Shown one piece after another: positions 1 to 5,878 of a stretch of 35,510 nucleotides of DNA. A program made the translations under genes and the position numbers. The stretch is from Chitinophagaceae bacterium (lineage in GTDB: Bacteria > Bacteroidota > Bacteroidia > Chitinophagales > Chitinophagaceae): NCBI GenBank assembly GCA_019638595.1, contig JAHBTJ010000038.1, positions 1-35,510 of the forward strand, given 5' to 3'. Each line of letters opens with the position of its first letter. The stretch's first letter is position 1. The notes beneath the pieces were generated by a model that saw nothing but the letters and a program-made list of their open reading frames with translations, was not told the DNA's origin and did not search any database.

Positions 1-256
1 CGAAGTGATCAATCAACTGCTGCAACCTGCCTGCATCATGAGCTACACTATCATTGCCATAAGCTTTATCGGCAAGTGTTTTATTGTTTGGCTCCTGTTG
101 ACTATCTGGAGAAGCAGTAGCAAGCAGAGAAAGGTACTTACGAACGCTGTTGCGGCTGATGCCTGTGCGGCGAGCTATCTCCCGAACGCCAACACCATCT
201 TTTTGAAGTTGCAGAATTTGCTTTAATTGCTCCATTGCTATCGGCTTTTGTGCCAT
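1..256 (-). CDS. istA: IS21-family transposase IstA, N-terminal part (cut by window edge)
   Basis: The visible 85 residues begin MAQKPIAMEQLKQILQL and contain a helix-turn-helix with the pattern VREIARRTGISRNSVRKYL. This is the classic N-terminal DNA-binding domain of IS21-type IstA transposases, which bind the element's end repeats. The DDE catalytic core and the IstB helper ATPase would lie left of the window. An AAGGAG lies one base from this ATG, unusually close. An internal ATG seven codons later is an alternative start, but it has no closer ribosome site. Family assignment rests on the HTH and on the end repeats just upstream. Confidence 0.8.
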   Translation of the reverse strand, partial: MAQKPIAMEQLKQILQLQKDGVGVREIARRTGISRNSVRKYLSLLATASPDSQQEPNNKTLADKAYGNDSVAHDAGRLQQLIDHF

Positions 257-257
257 A

Positions 258-278
258 CTCCTTGATTTTTTTAAGGAG
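258..278 (-). promoter_or_regulatory. Hairpin covering the istA ribosome-binding site
   Basis: CTCCTT (258-263) and AAGGAG (273-278) are perfect inverted repeats around a T-rich 9-base loop. In the istA transcript the AAGGAG next to the start codon would be paired with the upstream CUCCUU, hiding the ribosome site. Limiting transposase translation in this way is known for several IS families; for this element it is inference. Confidence 0.4.
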
Positions 279-319
279 CAAATGACTTCTAAAAAGCCTT
301 ACTATATGCCGGCAACGGG

Positions 320-498
320 TGGGTCAACATGCCAGAATGACAACCGGCATAGCTCACCAGAAAATGTATCGCAGTGGGTCAACATCCCAGAATAGAAACG
401 GCAAAAAATGAAAACGCCATTATTTTTTGGAGTGGGTCAACATCCCGGAATACTGGGTCAACATAAAACAGAATACTGGGTCAACTTGCAACAGAATC
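320..498. repeat. Five IS21 end repeats (tgggtcaac family)
   Basis: Copies start at 320, 375, 433, 454 and 477. The first four share tgggtcaacat; the fifth has tgggtcaactt. All are followed by an (a)gaat-like stretch. Spacings are 55, 58, 21 and 23 bases, so the outer three copies are packed about two helical turns apart, as expected for cooperative transposase binding at the terminus. Confidence 0.75.
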
Positions 499-956
499 TA
501 CACTCGACCTTTAAACAATTTTCTGAAAACAAGTCAGTAATTACGGCAAATAAACTCCTTGATTATAACAGAGCAAGAGTTTTTTTAGATGATACTGCTA
601 CTTTTATGGATGAAGACTTTGTGATGTATTCTTTAAGAATTGATACTGCAGATAGCGATTTTCAGTATCCACAAGGAAAAATACGAGATGTATTTGATGA
701 CTACTTTGACCAACTCGGTCTTTTTAATAGATTTGCTAAAACAGATTTGATCTCTTATGATGAAATAAAACCCTATTTAATTTATCAAATTTCAATTATT
801 GCGGACAAAAACAATCTAAGAAAAAATGACGAATTTCGAAAAGCACTCTGGGAGTACATTATTTATTACGGATATACTGATGTAAAAGAATTATGTAAAA
901 AATTTGGCTTTAAAATTAGTATTGATAACCCAAATGAGAAACAAAAAGATGAGTAA
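408..956 (+). CDS. Hypothetical protein, 5' end replaced by the IS21 terminus
   Basis: The frame is 182 codons, but the first ~31 are a translation of the IS21 end repeats (FGVGQHPGILGQHKTEYWVN). Genuine flanking sequence starts near residue 32. The remainder is acidic and rich in aromatic residues (DYNRARVFLDDTATFMDEDF, then FDDYFDQLGLF), with no membrane segment and no family I recognise. The IS has most likely removed or displaced the native start, leaving a C-terminal part. An internal ATG near residue 66 (MDEDF) could still start a shorter product. The stop at 954-956 is followed at once by a cassette-like spacer. It is uncertain whether any protein is made. Confidence 0.5.
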   Translation: MKTPLFFGVGQHPGILGQHKTEYWVNLQQNLHSTFKQFSENKSVITANKLLDYNRARVFLDDTATFMDEDFVMYSLRIDTADSDFQYPQGKIRDVFDDYFDQLGLFNRFAKTDLISYDEIKPYLIYQISIIADKNNLRKNDEFRKALWEYIIYYGYTDVKELCKKFGFKISIDNPNEKQKDE

Positions 957-960
957 AATA

Positions 961-1036
961 GGGCTTCCGCTAATAACTAATCTTTCGTTTTGTCCGCAGG
1001 GCGAGGAATGAAAGCCCTTACCCGTTAGTGGTTACT
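961..1036. repeat. Cassette-like spacer 1 with paired ends
   Basis: The left end CCGCTAAT (967-974) is an imperfect inverse of the right end GTTAGTGG (1024-1031), whose reverse complement is CCACTAAC. The right core reads CCCGTTAG. GGGCTT at 961-966 and AAGCCC at 1012-1017 form a second pair that crosses the first rather than nesting inside it. The spacer fills the gap between the preceding stop and the next lipoprotein start. Compare spacers 2 and 3. Confidence 0.45.
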
Positions 1037-1039
1037 TAA

Positions 1040-1786
1040 ATGATCCCCTACATCTACATAGCGACATTTTTACTAACCTTTCTACTTGAAAGTTGTAACG
1101 GACAGGTAGATCATGACAGCCCTAACTCATCCCTGCAAGATAGTTTGACACAATCAAAGGAAACAAGTGTCAAGAATAATCCTGTAGATTATGTAAAAAA
1201 CTACAACGGCGAGGATAATCAACTCTTTGTATTTGTTGGACACAAAATTTTGGTGGAAAATTTACCTTACAAAGAAGGTTCAATGGACGAAGGTTTTAAA
1301 GCAAAATATAAGATCCTTCAAAAAGTATTTGGCAATTTTTCACAGGACACAATTGAATTTGTAGTATACGACCATTACGGAATACCGGCATTCTCTAAGT
1401 TTGAGGATGTTCTACTATTCGTATCGGCAGATAGTGGAACCTATTTTCATCAAAAATATATGTACAATGATGTTTACAAAACAAAAGATGGGCGTTGGGC
1501 AGGTAGTTACGCAATTAAAGACTATAAACACGGCAACAATAAAAAAATAAAGATAAAGCCAATAAAAATCGGCTTCCAAATCCCCGTCATTTATCCTTTG
1601 AAGGAAATACGAGGAAATGGAGATACAATACAACTTTCGTATCCTAAACCATACTTTAAAACGATAGACAATGGAGCAATCGTTGTATATGGAAACTATG
1701 TTGAGGAATTGTTTATCCTAAAACGAGATGGGTTTCTAACTGCAAGAAATATTTTTCATAACGGAGAACTTCGAAGCAACCGCTAA
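1040..1786 (+). CDS. Putative lipoprotein of unknown function
   Basis: The product is 248 residues. A hydrophobic N-terminus (IYIATFLLTFLLESC) ends in a cysteine in the LESC context, a plausible lipobox with Cys at about residue 19. A low-complexity Ser/Gln/Asp linker of ~35 residues follows, then a globular part rich in beta-type segments. I recognise no domain. The protein would be anchored in the inner or outer membrane facing the periplasm. Its stop codon lies inside the left end of the next spacer (accgctaac), so gene and spacer appear to form one unit. Composition is A/T-rich compared with the genes after 5,879, which suggests acquired DNA. Confidence 0.65.
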   Translation: MIPYIYIATFLLTFLLESCNGQVDHDSPNSSLQDSLTQSKETSVKNNPVDYVKNYNGEDNQLFVFVGHKILVENLPYKEGSMDEGFKAKYKILQKVFGNFSQDTIEFVVYDHYGIPAFSKFEDVLLFVSADSGTYFHQKYMYNDVYKTKDGRWAGSYAIKDYKHGNNKKIKIKPIKIGFQIPVIYPLKEIRGNGDTIQLSYPKPYFKTIDNGAIVVYGNYVEELFILKRDGFLTARNIFHNGELRSNR

Positions 1787-1910
1787 CATGGGTTTTGCAC
1801 AAGTGTGGTTGATGAATTTGTTTTCAGCTTTAGTTTCGCTAATTATCTTTTGTCCCGGGTCGGACATTTTCTAAACGCCCGACCGTCAAGCCCAACCGTT
1901 GGACGCAAGT
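1779..1910. repeat. Cassette-like spacer 2 with nested inverted ends
   Basis: The outer arms are CGCTAAC (1782 onward) and GTTGGACG (1898-1905, inverse CGTCCAAC). The inner arms are GGGTTTTG (1790-1797) and CAAGCCC (1887-1893, inverse GGGCTTG). The arms nest, as in the folded recombination sites of integron cassettes, and GTTGGAC fits the GTTRRRY core pattern. The left arm CGCTAAC does not fully fit RYYYAAC. A further small stem, GGTCGG/CCGACC, lies within. Confidence 0.5.
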
Positions 1911-1927
1911 CATTCACAAGCTATTTT

Positions 1928-2624
1928 ATGAAATGTTTTTTTGACAATTTAGAAAACTACTCAGTTTTGTTCTCTCTCATAGGAGCAATTGCAAGTTTAA
2001 TAGCCACACTATTGTTATTTTTTGTGTTGGCTACAGAATCCAAAAAGTATCAATAATAAAAAAATATCGTGAACCTCTTTTGAAATTTTCAAATGAAGCT
2101 TTAGATGTAATTAGTGAATTGGAGGGACTTTGTGAAGTTGAACCCAAAAAGATGGAAAACTTTTTTCTAAAAAAAGTGAACTTATAAATAAAATTTCTTC
2201 TTTACGGGACAAAGGCAAATTTCTTATGCCTAATGAAAATCCACAATCTTTTGGAGGCAACAAAAAAGCTGCATACCAAGGAATTAGAGATGGATCTTTA
2301 GATTGCCTAAAGGCGGTTTTTTACTTAGCCGTTGCGATCAATTATGAACTTAAAAGTGAGAATAAACGCAAAATAAATATTGAAAGACTACAGCAACTGA
2401 GGAAACAAGAGGGTAAAAATATAAAGTTTGAAAAACACCCGAATTTACTTCCAGTTCGGGCTGTACGGATCACCGAATATCAGCACAGCAGAAAGCCCTT
2501 ACTCGTTGCAGGCTGCCTGTGCGACACTCTAAAATTTGCAGAAAATACCAAGAATTGGTATCTTCGATTCAAATTAGGTAACAATGGCGAAAAATACTTC
2601 TATTTTGTTGGGGGATTACTTTGA
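1928..2624 (+). pseudogene. Frameshifted small membrane-protein gene
   Basis: Three overlapping frames read as one broken gene. The first (from ATG 1928) has one transmembrane helix, SLIGAIASLIATLLLFFVLA, and stops at 2056. The second continues as IIKKYREPLLKFSNEALDVI and runs to the T/A run near 2161-2175. The third continues as SELINKISSLRDKGKFLMPN and then a helical Lys/Glu-rich stretch. Two single-base shifts, one near 2044-2056 and one in the T6/A7 run near 2161-2175, are needed to restore it. The last ~40 codons to 2624 probably run through spacer DNA and overlap the antitoxin start, so the true end may be near 2440. The family is not recognised. Sequencing errors in the homopolymers are an alternative cause. 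Confidence 0.5.
2438..2525. repeat. Partial cassette-like spacer before the toxin-antitoxin pair
   Basis: A hairpin CCCGAA (2438-2443)/TTCGGG (2455-2460) is followed by gaaagcccttactcgtt at 2491-2507. That stretch closely matches aaagcccttacccgtt at 1011-1026 in spacer 1. The shared stretch marks it as a related but decayed spacer end. Confidence 0.4.
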
Positions 2625-2838
2625 TAATTTTATTAACTACCAAATACAAAGCGGGCGTTTCTCATCTGCCAGCGAGGTTGTAAGAGCTGCTTTACGACTA
2701 TTTGAACAAGAAGAAAATCAAAAGAATGAGCTCATAAAAGAACTCAAGAAAGGTGAAAAATCAGGATTTGTCAAAAACTTTGACCGTAAAAAATTCATCA
2801 AAAATCTTCGTAGCAAACATTTGACCAATGAAGTATAA
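2584..2838 (+). CDS. ParD-like antitoxin (type II toxin-antitoxin)
   Basis: The product is 84 residues. The N-terminal half has the ribbon-helix-helix pattern of ParD/CopG-type antitoxins: a short strand SILLGDYFDNFINYQIQSG, then FSSASEVVRAALRLFEQEE. The C-terminal half is charged, rich in Lys/Glu, and would wrap around the toxin. The antitoxin normally binds its own promoter as a dimer and neutralises the partner encoded just downstream. The frame ends inside the toxin gene with an 11-base overlap, the usual tightly coupled arrangement. It sits between two spacers of the cassette-like region, where such stabilising pairs are often found. The family call is confident; the symbol is withheld because ParD and related antitoxins cannot be told apart by eye. 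Confidence 0.85.
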   Translation: MAKNTSILLGDYFDNFINYQIQSGRFSSASEVVRAALRLFEQEENQKNELIKELKKGEKSGFVKNFDRKKFIKNLRSKHLTNEV

Positions 2839-3127
2839 ACTTAGTGCCAAAGCATCGGAGGACATTGAGAGTATTTGGCTTTACACTTTTGAAAATTGGT
2901 CATTAAAGCAGGCTGACAGATACATTAACTTAATTTTTGATGAAATTGAATACTTAAGTGACAATCCAAATTCGGGGAAAGATCTCAGCCACGTTCGGAA
3001 AAACTATCGTTGCGCTAAAGTGAAATCACATCTAATTTTTTACCGACTCATTGAAAAACAAAGCGAAATTGAAGTAATAAGAGTCTTACATCAGAGAATG
3101 GACATTGAGAATCGGCTGAGCGAGTAG
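2828..3127 (+). CDS. ParE/RelE-superfamily toxin
   Basis: The product is 99 residues and starts within the antitoxin gene. It begins MKYKLSAKASEDIESIWLYT, the typical first strand and helix of the ParE branch. It ends with the beta-sheet pattern KSHLIFYRLIEKQSEIEVIRVLHQRMD, in which IEVIRVLHQRMD is a hallmark of ParE/RelE proteins. ParE proteins poison DNA gyrase, while RelE proteins cut mRNA on the ribosome. The ParD-type partner favours ParE, but the activity is inferred. Length is normal for the family and no truncation is seen. The stop is followed 11 bases later by the left arm of spacer 3. Confidence 0.85.
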   Translation: MKYKLSAKASEDIESIWLYTFENWSLKQADRYINLIFDEIEYLSDNPNSGKDLSHVRKNYRCAKVKSHLIFYRLIEKQSEIEVIRVLHQRMDIENRLSE

Positions 3128-3138
3128 AATTGGCAGCG

Positions 3139-3346
3139 TACAACAGGCGGTTGGCAATATGACGGGTGATGAATATATGCTCTCCCGATAGCAATCGGGA
3201 TTGTTCGCTATTCGGCTTCGGTTCCAGCCAACAAATAACGCCAAGCTTTAGTTCTTATCATCATCTTTTGTAACTTTATTCAGCAATAGTTACGGGTTGA
3301 AAATTTTCAAATACCGGCACATCGCCAATGCATACCGTTGGCTGTA
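3139..3346. repeat. Cassette-like spacer 3 with nested inverted ends
   Basis: The outer arms are TACA (3139-3142) and TGTA (3343-3346). The inner arms are TTGGC (3151-3155) and GCCAA (3324-3328). The right end carries ACCGTTGGC, matching the CCGTTRG core of spacers 1 and 2. A perfect stem TCCCGAT (3183-3189)/ATCGGGA (3194-3200) with a 4-base loop sits inside. The whole 3128-3400 gap holds no convincing coding frame. Confidence 0.5.
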
Positions 3347-3400
3347 ATTTTAAAAGCCGCCTCGCTCATTTAGTAGTTTTTCAAGTTTAAAATAATCTTT

Positions 3401-3850
3401 ATGGCAGACACACTATTAGACCCAGCACAGGGACTGCAAACAGAAATTGAGAAATCAATAAAGCACAGAAGAACATATGAACTTATGGATTTTCGATTAG
3501 CTCATATTTTCTTATGGGCATCAATAATTGCAAGTTTCGCTTCCTCTATAATTATTGCATCTGGATTACAGACCGATAAGAATAAAATTTTTATTACAAT
3601 CATTGCTGGCATTCCAGGTCTTATTATACTTGTTGACAAAACCTTTGATTTTGCAACGAGAGCGGTTTGGGGTGCAAGATTTAGAATTGAACTGGAAGAA
3701 TTAAGAGACAAATTAGTTTTCAAAAAAATTGAACCATATGAAGCTTCAAAAGAGTTTAGAGAATTAAGCAAAAGGCATGAATTAGCATATGCAAAAATTG
3801 GTTTCTTTGCAAAAAACAAATCTGACCAAGCAGTTACGGACAAGAAATGA
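3401..3850 (+). CDS. Two-helix membrane protein, possibly SLATT/DUF4231-like
   Basis: The product is 149 residues. After a polar N-terminal helix it has two adjacent membrane segments, LAHIFLWASIIASFASSIIIASG (about 33-55) and IFITIIAGIPGLIILVDKTF (about 63-82). A long cytoplasmic helical region follows (WGARFRIELEELRDKLVF and on). A short helix, a paired membrane hairpin and a helical tail are the layout of SLATT-type proteins, which are proposed membrane effectors associated with nucleotide-sensing defence genes. No partner nucleotidyltransferase or SLOG gene is visible here, so the match is structural only and tentative. The gene follows spacer 3 in the cassette-like array. Confidence 0.6.
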   Translation: MADTLLDPAQGLQTEIEKSIKHRRTYELMDFRLAHIFLWASIIASFASSIIIASGLQTDKNKIFITIIAGIPGLIILVDKTFDFATRAVWGARFRIELEELRDKLVFKKIEPYEASKEFRELSKRHELAYAKIGFFAKNKSDQAVTDKK

Positions 3851-4107
3851 AAGCTTAGTTGACCTAAACCTACGGTTGCCGCTCTTGCATTATGGAGATG
3901 CCGTTCTTTGAGTTGGAGGTATTTTGCAACCAGTAGACACTTGCTGTTGTTCTGGATGAAGAGTTGATAGCTATTGGCCTGTTTTTCTTCTCCGCAGCAA
4001 CGGGATGAACAACACTCTGCAGCACAAAATAATTCATTCCGGTGGGTGAAGAGCTTCATTGATAAAATATTTGCTATTTGAAATACCTATAAACATTTAC
4101 AATTACC

Positions 4108-4308
4108 ATGAAAAAAGGGCAAGCAAAAAACAATAAATCTTCTAAAGTAAGAGCGCTCCGTTCTGTAAAACGTGCTGCATCTACGAAAAAAAATACTTCT
4201 TTCGTAGCTAAAGGCGTTAATTCTACAAACTATGCAAAAGTGATTTCTTACATAGTAAAAGCAGAAGAAAACGAAACTAATCTAATGATTGCTTCTGCCT
4301 CAATTTGA
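4108..4308 (+). CDS. Small lysine-rich basic protein
   Basis: The product is 66 residues. The first ~45 are very basic (Lys, Arg, Ser, Ala, Asn) with no acidic residue, and the last ~20 are mixed and more hydrophobic (VISYIVKAEENETNLMIASASI). Codon use (GTA, GCT, TCT, AAA) looks like real coding sequence rather than chance. The basic part could bind nucleic acid, but no family is recognised. The gene stands alone between two gaps of about 260 bases. There is no clear Shine-Dalgarno sequence, which is common in this phylum. Confidence 0.45.
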   Translation: MKKGQAKNNKSSKVRALRSVKRAASTKKNTSFVAKGVNSTNYAKVISYIVKAEENETNLMIASASI

Positions 4309-4581
4309 ATTAAAAAACCACGCACAACAACAAATGGCTTTCTGCTATGCCGGCAGACAAATATATCCTGGCTGTCCCTTTCGCTTACCAAATGCAGTCG
4401 GGGGTGACGAATTACGATCTACTTTTGTACATAACTTCAACAAAATATTTTCAATTGGCAGCGGTTACGGGCTAACGGAAGGCTATTTCTCTGCCTGCAC
4501 AAATCCCTGTTCGCATGCTGCAATAAATGGGTGACCTGTCAGGTATCAGCCTACAGTGCAAAAACGAGCCGACAAAAAATA
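4309..4581. other. Intergenic gap without a convincing gene
   Basis: Open frames here have untypical composition and no recognisable domain. The stretch gcggttacgggctaacgg around 4460-4480 resembles the core of the other spacers in inverted orientation (CCGTTAGCCCG on the minus strand). It may be a decayed spacer. Confidence 0.35.
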
Positions 4582-5076
4582 ATGACGACGACCAATAACA
4601 TAAACGACAAGCCGAACAAGTTTTACATTATTAGTGTGTCGGTTCTGACTTTTATTCTTCCGGCAATTGGTTTTGTAGCGGAATATTTTTTTTATAACAC
4701 CGCTTTGACTTTTGAACTGTTTAGTAAGTGGTTTATTTTTTCGGCAGTTGGACTTCGCTTACTTTTGGCAGGTATCAGACAAGTGAAAAATCCTGAGTTC
4801 ACTGCCAAACAAATTTTCCATCTTGACAGCCCCGACAGCTTCCCCATTCTTCGTGAATTAGGTTTCGCTAACATTTGTTTCGGACTTGTAGGTATTGTTT
4901 CGTTGTTCAGACCGGAGTGGAGGGTTGTGAGTGCATTTGCAAGCGGACTTTATTACAGCATTGCAGGTATTCAACACGGACTACAAAAAAAATCGGGTAT
5001 AAATGAAAAGTTTGCATTGTGGACTGACCTTATCATTTTCGTTTTACTTTTATTATACTTTATAAAGGCCATATAA
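4582..5076 (+). CDS. Four-helix integral membrane protein (DUF6790-like)
   Basis: The start at ATG 4582 (MTTTNNINDKPNKFYI) gives 164 residues; an upstream in-frame ATG at 4531 would add 17 polar residues that look like spacer translation. Four hydrophobic segments follow: SVSVLTFILPAIGFVAEYFF, WFIFSAVGLRLLLAGI, ANICFGLVGIVSLF and a C-terminal LIIFVLLLLYFIKAI. Between helices two and three is a conserved-looking polar loop, FHLDSPDSFPILRELGFAN. The pattern resembles small uncharacterised membrane families such as DUF6790; no activity is known to me. It ends 17 bases before the next frame. Confidence 0.65.
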   Translation: MTTTNNINDKPNKFYIISVSVLTFILPAIGFVAEYFFYNTALTFELFSKWFIFSAVGLRLLLAGIRQVKNPEFTAKQIFHLDSPDSFPILRELGFANICFGLVGIVSLFRPEWRVVSAFASGLYYSIAGIQHGLQKKSGINEKFALWTDLIIFVLLLLYFIKAI

Positions 5077-5120
5077 GCATAATACGACACTAAATGAAAA
5101 TCTCCCTCTACTCAAAATTC

Positions 5121-5765
5121 ATGAAACACACATTTCTTTTCTTTATAGCTTTTATAGCTTTAGTTGCCTGTAACAATTCTGACCCAACAAAATCAACAAG
5201 TGATATAGAAACTGGTAAAGAATTTGACACAGAGAGAACTGCACGACAAACTTTAATTGGAGAACTAAAAAAACTGCAACAAGTCGTGGCATCAAAAAAC
5301 AAAGAAAAAATTGCTGACATATTTCAATTTCCGCTTTCAGACACTGCTTATAGTATTTATGTGGACAATGAAAATTATTATGAGCAATTTAAAAATAATG
5401 GCAATAAGACGACCAAAGCTATGTTCCTGAGCTATTTTAAAGACATTTCCGAGAGTATTTGGCTTGACCAGTTGAACAACCTTTTTCAATCTATTAAAGT
5501 TGACAGTTTATTGCACCATGACAAATTAAACCATGACGACTATTTAAAAACTCAACCTTGTTATTACTCCTATCAAATAGAAATAGATAAAAGTACCGTA
5601 ACCCTATCAATGAGCATGAATTCAAATAAGGATTACAAAAGCAAAAACATTTCAGAATACGAAATACCCGAAAATTCAAGTGAAATCTGCGAACATGCTT
5701 TTTGGTGGACATTCATATTTGACGGAAAAGAGTTGACCTTAAAAGGATTTACAGGAGCAGGCTAG
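5121..5765 (+). CDS. Putative lipoprotein of unknown function
   Basis: The start chosen at 5121 (MKHTFLFFIAFIALVAC) gives a compact lipoprotein signal with lipobox LVAC and Cys at residue 17. An in-frame ATG at 5094 would add nine polar residues before the signal. The mature part has a Thr/Ser/Asp linker, then a helical stretch (RQTLIGELKKLQQVVASKNKEKIADIFQFP) and a beta-rich C-terminus ending FIFDGKELTLKGFTGAG. This resembles the small NTF2/DUF4348-like folds common among Bacteroidota lipoproteins, but I cannot assign a family. It is the last gene of the A/T-rich accessory stretch; the next gene is convergent. Confidence 0.65.
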   Translation: MKHTFLFFIAFIALVACNNSDPTKSTSDIETGKEFDTERTARQTLIGELKKLQQVVASKNKEKIADIFQFPLSDTAYSIYVDNENYYEQFKNNGNKTTKAMFLSYFKDISESIWLDQLNNLFQSIKVDSLLHHDKLNHDDYLKTQPCYYSYQIEIDKSTVTLSMSMNSNKDYKSKNISEYEIPENSSEICEHAFWWTFIFDGKELTLKGFTGAG

Positions 5766-5878
5766 CACTTGCCATGCAGCCAACATTCAGTTTTGCATCA
5801 GCAAATGCCAGGAGAAATCACTCTCCTCTGAAATACCTGTTTTAACCGGTAATGAAGCTGATTGCCGATAGCCGATAG

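Larger units (their letters stand above)
1..502 (-). mobile_element. End of an IS21-family insertion sequence (partial)
   Basis: The window starts inside this element. The 5' part of an istA-type transposase gene reads leftward from 256. Behind it are five copies of a tgggtcaac-type repeat, starting at 320, 375, 433, 454 and 477. Multiple internal repeats near the termini, used for transposase binding, are typical of IS21-family ends. The last two copies are the closest pair, sharing tgggtcaac and cagaat. The outer boundary is inferred at about 502, where the strand read leftward begins TGTAGATTCTG; IS21 ends usually begin with TG. A boundary at 490 (TGCAAG) is also possible. The other end and any target duplication lie outside the window. 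Confidence 0.75.

Noticed and set aside
320-498. Repeats with spacers, CRISPR-like at first sight
   Set aside because: Spacing is irregular (21-58 bases), the copies are imperfect, and they adjoin an IstA start: these are IS21 end repeats.
2828-3127. Assigning the toxin as a gyrase poison with symbol parE
   Set aside because: ParE and RelE share the fold and the activity cannot be told from sequence by eye; only the superfamily is stated.
3502-4059. Long minus-strand open frame of 185 codons
   Set aside because: It lies mostly antisense to the two-helix membrane protein, has cysteine/serine-rich composition typical of shadow frames, and shows no domain.
4289-4534. 81-codon plus-strand frame
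   Set aside because: Composition is not protein-like, it overlaps the end of the basic mini-protein gene, and it runs through a spacer-like stretch.
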